In this document: one piece after another, positions 24,705-33,136 of the stretch
Layout: every line of letters starts with the position of its first letter
How positions within the stretch are numbered: the stretch's first letter is position 1
NCBI RefSeq assembly: GCF_013359685.1
Contig: NZ_JABFMV010000007.1
Span: 124,001 to 188,000 of the forward strand
DNA length: 64,000 bases
Source of the DNA: Leifsonia sp. C5G2
GTDB lineage: Bacteria > Actinomycetota > Actinomycetes > Actinomycetales > Microbacteriaceae
Reading direction: 5' to 3'
Translations under genes and position numbers: made by a program
The notes under the pieces: generated by a model
Seen by the model: only the letters and a program-made list of their open reading frames with translations
What the model was told of the DNA's origin: nothing
The model's database searches: none

Positions 24705-26438
24705 GTGACACTTCTTCGTCTCTCGCTCCGCTTCGTGCGCCCGTACTGGCGCGCGGTGACCGCGGTCGTGATCCTGCAACTGATCGCGACCATGGCCGCC
24801 CTCTACCTGCCCACCCTCAACGCCGAGATCATCGACAAGGGCGTCATCAAGGGCGACACCGACTTCATCTGGCGCACCGGCGGCATGATGCTGATCGTGT
24901 GCTTCGTCCAGGTGATCGCCGCGGTGGCCGCGACCTACTTCGGCGCCCGCGCGTCCATGTCCGCCGGCAAGGACATCCGGCGCAGCTTCTACCGCAAGGT
25001 GGACGCGCTGCCGTCGCTCGACCTCGCCCGCTGGGGGATGCCGACGCTGATCACGCGCAACACCAACGACGTCCAGCAGGTGCAGATGCTGCTGCTGATG
25101 ACGTTCAACTTCATGGTGTCCACGCCGATCATGTGCATCGCCGGCATCATCTTCGCGGTCCGCGTCGACGCCGGGCTGTCGTGGCTGATCTGGGTGTCGG
25201 TCGCGGTGCTGTTCGTCGTCGTCGGCATCCTCGTCTCGCTGCTGCTGCCGATGTTCCGTGTCATGCAGGAGCGCATCGACGGTGTCAACGGCGTCATCCG
25301 GGAACAGGTCGTCGGCATCCGGGTCATCCGCGCGTTCGTCCGCGAGAAGTTCGAGACGAAGCGCTACGACGACGCCAACGCGGCGCTGACCCGCATCTCG
25401 GTCAAGGTCGGCAACGTGTTCGTGCTGATGTTCCCGGTCATCATGCTCATCCTCAACGTCGCCACGGTCGCGGTGCTCTGGTTCGGCGGCCACCGGGTGG
25501 ACGAGGGCGACATCCAGATCGGTGCGCTCACCGCGTTCCTGCAGTACCTGCTGCAGATCCTCGTCGCGGTCATGATGGGCGTGTTCATGGCCATGATGAT
25601 TCCGCGCGCGATGGTCTGCGCGGAGCGCATCCAGGAGGTGCTCGGCGCCGTTCCCAGCTCTCGCCAGGCCGGCGAGGGCGCGTCCGCGGTCCCGGCCGAC
25701 GGCCGGGTGGAGGTCGACGACGTCACGTTCGGCTACCCGGGGGCGGAGAAGCCGGTGCTCAGCGGGGTCTCGTTCACGGCGGAGCCGGGAGAGGTGACGG
25801 CGATCGTCGGCTCGACCGGGTCGGGTAAGACCACGCTCGTGTCGGTGATCGCGAACCTGTTCACGCCGCAGAACGGGCACGTCCGCATCGGGGGCGTGCC
25901 GGTCGACGGCCTCAGCCGTCAGCAGATCGCGGGAGTTCTCGGCCTCGTGCCGCAGCGTCCGTACCTCTTCTCCGGCACGATCGCGACCAACCTCCGCTTC
26001 GGCCGGCCCGACGCGACCGACGAGGAGCTGTGGGAGGCGCTGCGCGTCGCCCAGGCGGAGGACTTCGTCCGCGCCAAGGAGCACGGTCTCGACGAGCGCA
26101 TCGCGCAGGGCGGCACGAACGTGTCCGGAGGCCAGCGGCAGCGCCTCTGCATCGCCCGGGCGCTGGTCGCCCGCCCGAAGGTGTTCCTGTTCGACGACTC
26201 GTTCTCGGCGCTCGACGTCGCGACCGACGCGCGGCTGAGACGCGCCCTGGCCGACTCCACCGGCGACGCGGCCGTGATCGTGGTCGCGCAGCGCGTGTCC
26301 ACGATCCGCGAGGCCGACACGATCATCGTGATGGATGACGGACGCATCGTCGGCCGGGGGACCCACGACGAACTGCTGGAGACCAACGAGACGTACCGCC
26401 AGATCGTCGAGTCCCAGCTGAGCCTGGAGGTGGCCTGA
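24705..26438 (+). CDS. ABC exporter half-transporter, degenerate ATPase site
   Basis: The 577-residue protein is a type IV ABC exporter half: six transmembrane helices, then an ATPase with Walker A GSTGSGKTT (about 369-377), signature NVSGGQRQR and Walker B VFLFDDSFSALD (about 493-504). The residue after the Walker B aspartate is Asp, not the catalytic Glu, which marks the non-hydrolysing site of asymmetric heterodimers such as TM287/288 and BmrCD. The start is a GTG at 24705 with no clear ribosome site. Its partner starts 1 base after the stop. The pair probably exports drugs or lipids. Confidence 0.92.
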   Translation: MTLLRLSLRFVRPYWRAVTAVVILQLIATMAALYLPTLNAEIIDKGVIKGDTDFIWRTGGMMLIVCFVQVIAAVAATYFGARASMSAGKDIRRSFYRKVDALPSLDLARWGMPTLITRNTNDVQQVQMLLLMTFNFMVSTPIMCIAGIIFAVRVDAGLSWLIWVSVAVLFVVVGILVSLLLPMFRVMQERIDGVNGVIREQVVGIRVIRAFVREKFETKRYDDANAALTRISVKVGNVFVLMFPVIMLILNVATVAVLWFGGHRVDEGDIQIGALTAFLQYLLQILVAVMMGVFMAMMIPRAMVCAERIQEVLGAVPSSRQAGEGASAVPADGRVEVDDVTFGYPGAEKPVLSGVSFTAEPGEVTAIVGSTGSGKTTLVSVIANLFTPQNGHVRIGGVPVDGLSRQQIAGVLGLVPQRPYLFSGTIATNLRFGRPDATDEELWEALRVAQAEDFVRAKEHGLDERIAQGGTNVSGGQRQRLCIARALVARPKVFLFDDSFSALDVATDARLRRALADSTGDAAVIVVAQRVSTIREADTIIVMDDGRIVGRGTHDELLETNETYRQIVESQLSLEVA

Positions 26439-26439
26439 G

Positions 26440-28515
26440 ATGGCGCGCACCACGGAACGCAAGAAGCGCGGCGGCCGCCCGGAGCAGGGGCAGGAGCCGA
26501 CGGCCAAGGACATCGTCCTCGACGAGCTCGAGGAGGAGTACGACTTCACGCCCACCGAGGCCGACGGCGACATGTTCGGCGGCGCCCCGGCGAAGAAGGC
26601 CGAGAACTTCTGGCCCTCCTTCAAGCGACTGATGGGCCTGCTCAAGCCGGAATGGCTCGGGATGGCGTGGGTCACGCTGCTCACGGTCGTGTCGGTCGTG
26701 CTCGTCGTCATCGCGCCGAAGATCCTCGGCGACGCAACCAACGTCATCTTCCAGGGCGTGATCTCCTCGCAGATCCCGCCGGGAGTGACGGTCGACCAGG
26801 CGATCGAGCAGCTGCGGGCCGCCGGGCAGAACCAGCTCGCCGACGTGATCGCCGGTTCCGGCGTCACGACCGGCCAGGGCATCGACTTCACCAAGCTCGG
26901 ACAGCTCCTGATGGTCGTGCTGGCCTTCTACCTGGTGGCGTCGCTGCTGCAGTGGTGGCAGGGCTACCTGCTGAACGCCCTCGTCATGCGCGTGGTCTAC
27001 GGCCTGCGCAAAGACGTGGAGGCGAAGCTGAACCGCCTCCCGCTCAGCTACTTCGACACCCGGCAGCGCGGCGACCTGATGTCGCGCGTCACCAACGACG
27101 TCGACAACATCCAGACCGCACTGCAGCAGGCGTTCTCGCAGCTGATCCAGTCGGTCCTGATGGTGATCGGCATCGGCATCATGATGTTCATCGTGTCGTG
27201 GCAGCTCGCTCTGATCGCGCTCATCTCCATCCCGCTCTCCGGCGTGATCGCGGGAGTGATCGGCTCGCGGTCGCAGAAGCTGTTCAAGACGCAGTGGGCG
27301 TCGACGGGCGCCCTCAACGGGCACATCGAGGAGTCGTACTCGGGTCTCGACCTGGTGCGTGCGTTCGGTCGCGACGAGGTCATGCTCGAGGAGTTCGACA
27401 GCCGCAACGGCAAGCTGCACAGGTCGCAGGTGGGCGCTCAGTTCGTCTCCGGCAGCATCATGCCGGCGATGAACTTCGTCTCCTACCTCTCGTACGTTCT
27501 CATCGCCGTGGTCGGCGGCCTGAAGGTCGCGGGCGGGACCCTGACCATCGGCGACGCGACCGCGTTCATCCAGTACTCGCGGGAGTTCTCGCAGCCGATC
27601 GGCCAGATCGCGGGCATGGCGAACATGCTGCAGTCGGGTGTGGCGTCGGCGGAGCGGACGTTCGAGTTCCTCGACTCCGAGGAGCAGACGCCGGACACCG
27701 ACACCGAGCACCTCCCGGAGCGCGCCGACGGCCGTGTCGAGCTCGACCACGTCGACTTCTCGTACGACCCGGAGACCGAGCTGATCCAGGACCTCTCGCT
27801 GAGTGTCCAGCCGGGCAGCACGGTCGCCATCGTCGGGCCGACGGGCGCGGGCAAGACCACGCTGGTCAACCTGATCATGCGTTTCTACGAGCTGAACGGC
27901 GGCACGATCCGGCTCGACGGCATCGACACCACGCACCTCTCCCGTGCCGAGCTGCGCGGCCAGGTCGGCATGGTGTTGCAGGACGCATGGCTGTTCTCCG
28001 GCACGATCCGCGAGAACATCCGGTACGGCCGCCTCGACGCCACGGACGACGAGGTCATCGCCGCTGCCAAGGCCACCATGGTCGACCGCTTCGTGCGGCA
28101 GCTGCCGGACGGCTACGACACCGTCATCGACGCGGAGGGCGGCAACGTCTCCGCCGGTGAGCGGCAGCTGATCACGATCGCGCGCGCGTTCATCGCGAAC
28201 CCGTCGCTGCTCATCCTCGACGAGGCGACGTCGTCGGTCGACACCCGCACCGAGCTGCTGGTGCAGCACGCCATGGCCGCTCTGCGGACCGACCGCACGT
28301 CGTTCGTGATCGCGCACCGCCTGTCCACCATCCGCGACGCGAACACCATCCTGGTGATGGAGCACGGCCGGATCGTGGAGCAGGGCGACCACGAGACGCT
28401 GCTGCAGAGGCGTGGCGCGTACTACGAGCTCTACATGACGCAGTTCCGCGGAGACGACGCGGAGGAGGAGCAGGAGCGCGACACCGAGGTTCAGGAAGAG
28501 GTGGCCGCCCCGTAA
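26440..28515 (+). CDS. ABC exporter half-transporter, catalytic partner
   Basis: The 691-residue partner has a long charged N-terminal extension of about 60 residues (RKKRGGRPEQGQEPTAKDIV), six transmembrane helices with a Gln/Gly-rich 60-residue extracytoplasmic insertion (residues about 105-150), and an ATPase with Walker A GPTGAGKTT (about 465-473), signature NVSAGERQ and Walker B LLILDEATSS with the intact catalytic Glu. It forms the heterodimer with the preceding gene. The stop is followed by an intergenic palindrome shared with other sites in this window. Confidence 0.93.
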   Translation: MARTTERKKRGGRPEQGQEPTAKDIVLDELEEEYDFTPTEADGDMFGGAPAKKAENFWPSFKRLMGLLKPEWLGMAWVTLLTVVSVVLVVIAPKILGDATNVIFQGVISSQIPPGVTVDQAIEQLRAAGQNQLADVIAGSGVTTGQGIDFTKLGQLLMVVLAFYLVASLLQWWQGYLLNALVMRVVYGLRKDVEAKLNRLPLSYFDTRQRGDLMSRVTNDVDNIQTALQQAFSQLIQSVLMVIGIGIMMFIVSWQLALIALISIPLSGVIAGVIGSRSQKLFKTQWASTGALNGHIEESYSGLDLVRAFGRDEVMLEEFDSRNGKLHRSQVGAQFVSGSIMPAMNFVSYLSYVLIAVVGGLKVAGGTLTIGDATAFIQYSREFSQPIGQIAGMANMLQSGVASAERTFEFLDSEEQTPDTDTEHLPERADGRVELDHVDFSYDPETELIQDLSLSVQPGSTVAIVGPTGAGKTTLVNLIMRFYELNGGTIRLDGIDTTHLSRAELRGQVGMVLQDAWLFSGTIRENIRYGRLDATDDEVIAAAKATMVDRFVRQLPDGYDTVIDAEGGNVSAGERQLITIARAFIANPSLLILDEATSSVDTRTELLVQHAMAALRTDRTSFVIAHRLSTIRDANTILVMEHGRIVEQGDHETLLQRRGAYYELYMTQFRGDDAEEEQERDTEVQEEVAAP

Positions 28516-28526
28516 CCGCCCAATCG

Positions 28527-28580
28527 GGTTGACGCGACACGCCGCCCCACGCTCTCGCGGGGCGGCGTGTCGCGTCGACC
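28527..28580. repeat. intergenic palindrome, CGACACGCCG family copy 3
   Basis: Arms 28527-28548 and 28559-28580, 22 bp with one G-T mismatch, and a 10-nt loop. The arms contain GACGCGACACGCCG as in copy 2. It lies between the convergent ABC exporter and the unknown membrane-anchored gene and can terminate both. Confidence 0.8.
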
Positions 28581-28585
28581 AGGCG

Positions 28586-29152
28586 TCAGCGGCGGGCGAT
28601 CTTCGCGATGGTGCGGACGGCGACCACTCCGACGAGCACCCACGGTCCGACCACGATGATCGGGTCGAGCCAGCTGTGTTTGACGTCCGCGCGGCGCCGG
28701 CCGAAACGCGACGACAGCGGGTGGTGGCCGAGCTCCGACAGTACGCCGGACTCGGTGATCGGGTCGTCCGGGCGGCGGCTCGCGAGCGACTTCACGTGCT
28801 CGGTCACCGCATCCACCCGGTCGCCGAGCACCAACAGCATCCAGTGCGCGGTGCGGCCTTCGCTGTAGCGGTCGTAGGCGAAGCGCCGGATCGCGCCGGA
28901 TACCCCGTGCAGCGGCTGCGCGGTGCCGAACACCGGCGTCAGCATCTCGTGCTCGATCGACCGCTCCCGGCCGGCTCTCGGCTCCTGCAGCGGCGGGAAT
29001 TCCCAGTGCGCCCCGGTCGCCTCCGGGTCGAGCCGCTCCCGCGGGTGCGACGGCCGGTCGGCGGGGTCGCTGTCGACACCCCAGCCCGGGATGCGGGCGC
29101 GCAGCGCCTCAGAGTCGTACTTCTTCGTGTGGTCGCTTGCGACGTACGGCAT
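28586..29152 (-). CDS. membrane-anchored protein of unknown function, dehydrogenase-linked
   Basis: I do not recognise this 188-residue protein. It has a long soluble N-terminal part with MPYVASDHTKKYDSEALRAR, a middle helix AVTEHVKSLASRRPDDPITE and one hydrophobic segment near the C-terminus (LDPIIVVGPWVLVGVVAV) followed by a basic KIARR tail. The ATG at 29152 has AGGAGAACGTC upstream. It starts 14 bases after the zinc alcohol dehydrogenase stop, so both form an operon; it may anchor or serve that enzyme, but nothing direct shows it. Confidence 0.6.
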   Translation of the reverse strand: MPYVASDHTKKYDSEALRARIPGWGVDSDPADRPSHPRERLDPEATGAHWEFPPLQEPRAGRERSIEHEMLTPVFGTAQPLHGVSGAIRRFAYDRYSEGRTAHWMLLVLGDRVDAVTEHVKSLASRRPDDPITESGVLSELGHHPLSSRFGRRRADVKHSWLDPIIVVGPWVLVGVVAVRTIAKIARR

Positions 29153-29166
29153 GACGTTCTCCTCTC

Positions 29167-30315
29167 CTACGCAGCGCTCGGCACGACGAGCGGCTTGATG
29201 ATGCCGTCCAGCTTGTTCGAGAACAGGTGGTAGCCGTCCTGGATGTGCTCCAGCGGGATCCTGTGCGTCACGATCTCGCTCGGCGTCAGGTAGCCGTTCC
29301 GGATGTGCTCGAACAGGCGCGGCCACTGCCGCTTCACCGGGCACTGGTTGGTGTTGATCCGCAGACCCTTGTTCATCGCGTCGCCGAACTTCACGGCGCT
29401 GAACAGCGGCCCGTACGCTCCCATCACCGAGATGGTGCCGCCCTTGCGGACCGAGTCGATGGCCCAGTTGAGGGCGACGGGGGAGCCGCCCTGCAGCTTC
29501 AGCTTCACCGAGATGATGTGCTGCAGCACCGCGCCGTCCGCCTCCGCCCCGACCGCGTCGATGACGACGTCGGCCCCGAGGCCGTCGGTGAGGCGCTTGA
29601 TCTTCAGCACCACGTCCCCGACCTCGACGAAGTTGTAGGTCTCGGCGTGCGCGAACTCGCGCGCCTTCTGCAGCCGGTAGTCCAGGTGGTCGATCACGAT
29701 GACCCGCCCGGCCCCCATGAGCCAAGCCGACTTCGCGGCGAACAGCCCGACCGGACCGGAGCCGAGCACCACGACGGTGTCGCCCTCCACGATCTCGCCC
29801 AGCTGGGCACCGAAGTATCCCGTGGGCAGCGCGTCGGTGAGCAGCACCGCGTCGTCGTCGGACATCCAGTCGGGGATGACCGTCGGGCCGACGTCGGCGA
29901 ACGGCACGCGCACGTACTCCGCCTGGCCGCCGTCGTAGCCGCCGGTGGTGTGCGAGTAGCCGTAGATGCCGCCGACCGCCGTAGCGTTCGGGTTCACGTT
30001 GTGGCAGTTCGAGTACAGCCCGCGCACGCAGAAGTAGCAGCTGCCGCAGAAGACGTTGAACGGCACCATCACGCGGTCGCCCGCCTTCAAGTTGCGCACG
30101 TCGGGACCGACCTCGTCGACCACCCCGATGAACTCGTGCCCGAACGTGTGCCCGATCCGGGTGTCCGGCATCATGCCGTGGTACAGGTGCAGGTCGGAGC
30201 CGCAGATCGCGGCGAGCGTGACCCTCACGATCGCGTCGCCCGGATGCTCGATCTTCGGCCTGTCCTTCTCCTCTACGCGGATCTTGTACGGCCCGCGGTA
30301 TGTCATGGCCAGCAT
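29167..30315 (-). CDS. zinc-dependent alcohol dehydrogenase, formaldehyde dehydrogenase-like
   Basis: The 382-residue protein is a zinc MDR enzyme. Catalytic zinc ligands are in AAICGSDLHLYHG and TFGHEFIGVVDEVGPDV; the structural zinc is bound by four cysteines in FCGSCYFCVRGLYSNC. The NAD-binding motif is VVVLGSGPVGLFAAKSAW. An insert of about 20 residues (HTTGGYDGGQAEYVRVP) resembles glutathione-independent formaldehyde dehydrogenases. I start at the ATG at 30315 behind GAGGAG; a second ATG lies 9 bases on. It acts in the cytoplasm on an alcohol or aldehyde. Confidence 0.9.
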   Translation of the reverse strand: MLAMTYRGPYKIRVEEKDRPKIEHPGDAIVRVTLAAICGSDLHLYHGMMPDTRIGHTFGHEFIGVVDEVGPDVRNLKAGDRVMVPFNVFCGSCYFCVRGLYSNCHNVNPNATAVGGIYGYSHTTGGYDGGQAEYVRVPFADVGPTVIPDWMSDDDAVLLTDALPTGYFGAQLGEIVEGDTVVVLGSGPVGLFAAKSAWLMGAGRVIVIDHLDYRLQKAREFAHAETYNFVEVGDVVLKIKRLTDGLGADVVIDAVGAEADGAVLQHIISVKLKLQGGSPVALNWAIDSVRKGGTISVMGAYGPLFSAVKFGDAMNKGLRINTNQCPVKRQWPRLFEHIRNGYLTPSEIVTHRIPLEHIQDGYHLFSNKLDGIIKPLVVPSAA

Positions 30316-30469
30316 GCTGCTCCTCTCGTGTGGACGGTCGCAGCCCACTCGAAGCCCGCGGCCGAGGCGAGTCGAGGCGTTGACAGCGCGCAAGGCCGGT
30401 GCCCCTACACCGTTTCGTTAGGCAAGTGAACGAGTTGCCGACGAAGCCAGCCGGACGTAGAACAGGAGC

Positions 30470-30859
30470 ATGACCAAGGATGAGCGCGCCTCCCTGCCGC
30501 CGGGCCCCGAGTTCAGATACGGCGGTTACACGGTGCAGCTGGAGCCCGAGCACGGGCGGACGGGCCGTTGGCGCGTCGTCGACGACGAGAACTACTACGG
30601 CCTGATCGCGGCGGCCGACCCGATCAACGGCGACCCCGAGGTGCACTTCGCGGCGCACTTCCCGGGCGAGGAGGACATCCCGCCGATGAAGATCGTCCCC
30701 TTCTGGACGACGGCGGCCGAGTTCCTGCTCGACGCGGGGCAGGGCGAGGCGCTCTGGGGACTGCCCGACGACCGGACCGCGCCGCAGCCGATCGTCGCCG
30801 ACGCCCTCCCGGGTCCGGACGACGAGGTCGAGGCAGCCGACCGGACCGACGCGCCCTAG
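30470..30859 (+). CDS. hypothetical protein of 129 residues
   Basis: I do not recognise this protein. It is acidic and Pro/Asp-rich with a likely folded middle: GGYTVQLEPEHGRTGRWRVV, DPEVHFAAHFPG and MKIVPFWTTAAEFLLDAG. The C-terminal 30 residues look disordered. No signal peptide or membrane helix. It is divergent from the alcohol dehydrogenase and ends 16 bases before a perfect 30-base palindrome. Confidence 0.6.
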   Translation: MTKDERASLPPGPEFRYGGYTVQLEPEHGRTGRWRVVDDENYYGLIAAADPINGDPEVHFAAHFPGEEDIPPMKIVPFWTTAAEFLLDAGQGEALWGLPDDRTAPQPIVADALPGPDDEVEAADRTDAP

Positions 30860-30875
30860 GTCCCGACGACGACGG

Positions 30876-30905
30876 AAGGCCCGGAGCCGATCGGCTCCGG
30901 GCCTT
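30876..30905. terminator. bidirectional terminator, perfect 30-base palindrome
   Basis: AAGGCCCGGAGCCGA is followed immediately by its own complement, giving a 13-bp stem with a 4-base loop between the convergent hypothetical and HesB-like genes. Confidence 0.85.
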
Positions 30906-30923
30906 CACGCCGTGCGCATTCGG

Positions 30924-31205
30924 TCAGGCGACCGCGCCGATGGCGAAGCTGACAGCGCCCTGGTCGTCGACCTGCGCGTCGAGCACCTTGTCGTCGAGGA
31001 CCTCGGCGGCCTGAGTCTCCAGGAAGATGCGGGCCCCGCCCGACTCGACCACCTGGTCCGAAGCCTCGGGCTCCGGTGTCACCGCCGCCGCGAAGGCGGT
31101 GGCGTCGGTGTTGCTGCTGCTGATCCGCAGACCGGCCGTCTCATCGGGCGACTGGTCCGTCAGCGTCTTGACGATCGTGCTGGCGTTCTCGGTGAGGGTG
31201 AGCAT
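30924..31205 (-). CDS. HesB/IscA-like protein without cysteines
   Basis: The 93-residue protein opens MLTLTENASTIVKTLTDQ and has GLRISSSNTDA, GARIFLETQAAEVLDDKVLD and the terminal GAVSFAIG, in the order of the HesB/IscA A-type Fe-S carrier fold. The three cysteines that ligate iron-sulfur in IscA are all absent; there is no cysteine in the whole protein. It therefore cannot bind a cluster in the usual way. The ATG at 31205 has GGAAGGAGAGCGC upstream; the ORF extends further but that part is not coding. Function unknown. Confidence 0.75.
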   Translation of the reverse strand: MLTLTENASTIVKTLTDQSPDETAGLRISSSNTDATAFAAAVTPEPEASDQVVESGGARIFLETQAAEVLDDKVLDAQVDDQGAVSFAIGAVA

Positions 31206-31308
31206 GCGCTCTCCTTCCTTTGATGGTCCAGGAGTGACCCAGGTTCCCGCGGGTGCGGCATGGCCGCAACCCGTGTGGAGGCCATTGCCAGGGAACATTC
31301 ACCGTCGC

Positions 31309-32454
31309 CTAGACACAGGTAGGGTCGGCGAAGTCCACCGACCGCCACGGGCTCTCCGGCGTGTTCATGAGGAGATGGTGGGGCCCGACGGCCGACGTGT
31401 ACATGTGGTCGTCGTCGCCGAATCGCAGAGCCCGGCCCAGGATGTACCCCGCGGAGAACATCCGCCAGGAGTCGTAGACGGCGCGGGCGTTGCGACCGGC
31501 GATCCGGATTCCGTCCTCGGCCTCGGCGAAGGAGGCGAACCGGGCGCCGAGCCCCCAGCGGGAGAAGGGCACCGCGCGCCCGAAGTCGTAGGCGAGGATC
31601 GACGGCACGAACTCGTCCGGCGAGAGGACACCATCGCCGATCATGCGTTCCTCGTACTCGGTGATGTCCGATACGACGTGTGCGATCCATCCGCTGTCGT
31701 GGGGAGTCGTCTGGTCCGCATAGGCGAACCAGACGCCGGGTGTCCGGGCCCCCTCCGGATCGAAGGTGGCGAGTCTCCGGCGTGCTTCGAAGAGGTTCTC
31801 GAGATCGGGATCGGTGTTCGATCCGGCGAGGAGGCGCGCGAGCTGGACCGTCCATGACGCGTTGTCCTTCACATCCCACGATTCGCCGAGCCCGGTGACG
31901 TCGTCGATGTAGCAGGAGTAGATGTCCCCGACTTCGTTCCACGGTTGCCGACCGTGGACGGCGAGGTGGCCCCCGCACGCCAGCGCGTGCAGCAGCTCGG
32001 CATCCAGCGTCGCGTCGTCGTGCGTGATGAGCTGGTCGCTGCAGCCGGACGGCGCGGGTTCGGCGTCGCGGACCTTGGCCAGGAACGGGCCGATGCTGTT
32101 CGCGTCGGCGATCCGGAATTCGCTCGGAGTGCCGGGATTGATCACCAGGTCGCGCTTGCGCCCGGGCCCGCCCCAGAGCGAGTCGGGCACGACCGCGCAC
32201 GCCACCACCGCATCGACCCGCTGAGGGAGGGCGCCGCGCGTGAAGATGGTCAGGTCGTGCGGCGTGGTCGACCGAAGGTTCTCCCAGTGCCGGTGATGGA
32301 GCGCGTCATCGAGACGGTTCCTCTTGATCGCCTTGTCGACACGGCGCTTGTCCACATGGGCGAAGAGGTCGGCCCGGGAGAGGAGCCGGAGGAACATCGA
32401 GAGATCGTTCGCCTCTTTGCACGCCACGAGTGCGCGCTCGATGTCCGTCGCCAT
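31309..32454 (-). CDS. SseB-like/DUF1266 protein
   Basis: The 381-residue protein has an N-terminal region of about 150 residues that resembles SseB-type domains (DIERALVACKEANDLSMFLR, PQRVDAVVACAVVPDSLW) and a C-terminal DUF1266 domain with SWDVKDNASWTVQLARLL, AYDFGRAVPFSRWGLGARFA and WRMFSAGYILGRALRFG. DUF1266 proteins (YbeU/YbeR group) are of unknown function. No signal peptide is present. The ATG at 32454 has GGAGAGG 8 bases upstream. Base composition looks slightly less GC-rich than the neighbours. Confidence 0.7.
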   Translation of the reverse strand: MATDIERALVACKEANDLSMFLRLLSRADLFAHVDKRRVDKAIKRNRLDDALHHRHWENLRSTTPHDLTIFTRGALPQRVDAVVACAVVPDSLWGGPGRKRDLVINPGTPSEFRIADANSIGPFLAKVRDAEPAPSGCSDQLITHDDATLDAELLHALACGGHLAVHGRQPWNEVGDIYSCYIDDVTGLGESWDVKDNASWTVQLARLLAGSNTDPDLENLFEARRRLATFDPEGARTPGVWFAYADQTTPHDSGWIAHVVSDITEYEERMIGDGVLSPDEFVPSILAYDFGRAVPFSRWGLGARFASFAEAEDGIRIAGRNARAVYDSWRMFSAGYILGRALRFGDDDHMYTSAVGPHHLLMNTPESPWRSVDFADPTCV

Positions 32455-32538
32455 CCGTTCTGCCTCTCCGTGTAGTGGGCGGGTCCGTCCGACCCGCCCA
32501 CTTCTAGAGACGTCGACGCCACCGGCTCTCTGACGCGC

Positions 32539-33081
32539 CTACGAGAACGCCTTCACCAGCTCGCGGTCGAAGGCCTCGAGGTCGTCGGGCTTGCGCGACG
32601 AGACCAGGGTGAACGGTCCGTCGTCGACCACGACCTCCTCATCCACCCAGGTGGCGCCCGCGTTGCGGTAGTCGGTCTGGAGGCTGGGCCAGCTGGTCAG
32701 GGTGCGACCGCTGACCACACCGGCCTCGACCAGCACCCAGCCGCCGTGGCAGATGACCGCGATCGGCTTGCCCGCGTCGGCGAACGCCTTCACCAGCGAG
32801 ACCGCCTCCGGGAACATGCGGACCTGGTCCCCGTTGGCGACGCCGCCCGGCAGCACGAGGGCGTCGAACTGGTCGGCGCTCGCGGAGTCGAGGGTCACAT
32901 CCACCGGGAACGTGTCGGCCGGGGTGAGGTGGTTGAAGGCCTGCACCTCGCCGGACTCCTTCGAGACCAGCTTGGGCGTCCCTCCCGCCTCGGTCACCGC
33001 CTGCCAGGGCTGCACCAGCTCCGCCTGCTCGATGCCCTCCGGGCCGACCAGGAACGCGATCGTCTTGTCGTTCAGTGCCAT
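32539..33081 (-). CDS. DJ-1/PfpI-family protein (protease/deglycase type)
   Basis: The 180-residue protein opens IAFLVGPEGIEQAEL and has the nucleophile elbow AVICHGGWVLVEAGVVSGRT with catalytic Cys and His, plus the acidic residue in GPEGIEQAE. It matches the YhbO/PfpI class I glutamine amidotransferase-like group, reported as glyoxalase, deglycase or stress chaperone. The ATG at 33081 follows GGAAGGAGAACGAC. It is divergent from the aldo/keto reductase; both handle reactive carbonyls in many bacteria. Confidence 0.9.
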   Translation of the reverse strand: MALNDKTIAFLVGPEGIEQAELVQPWQAVTEAGGTPKLVSKESGEVQAFNHLTPADTFPVDVTLDSASADQFDALVLPGGVANGDQVRMFPEAVSLVKAFADAGKPIAVICHGGWVLVEAGVVSGRTLTSWPSLQTDYRNAGATWVDEEVVVDDGPFTLVSSRKPDDLEAFDRELVKAFS

Positions 33082-33136
33082 GTCGTTCTCCTTCCGTCAC
33101 CCCACCTGTACGCGCGCGGCGGGGCAGAATGAACCC

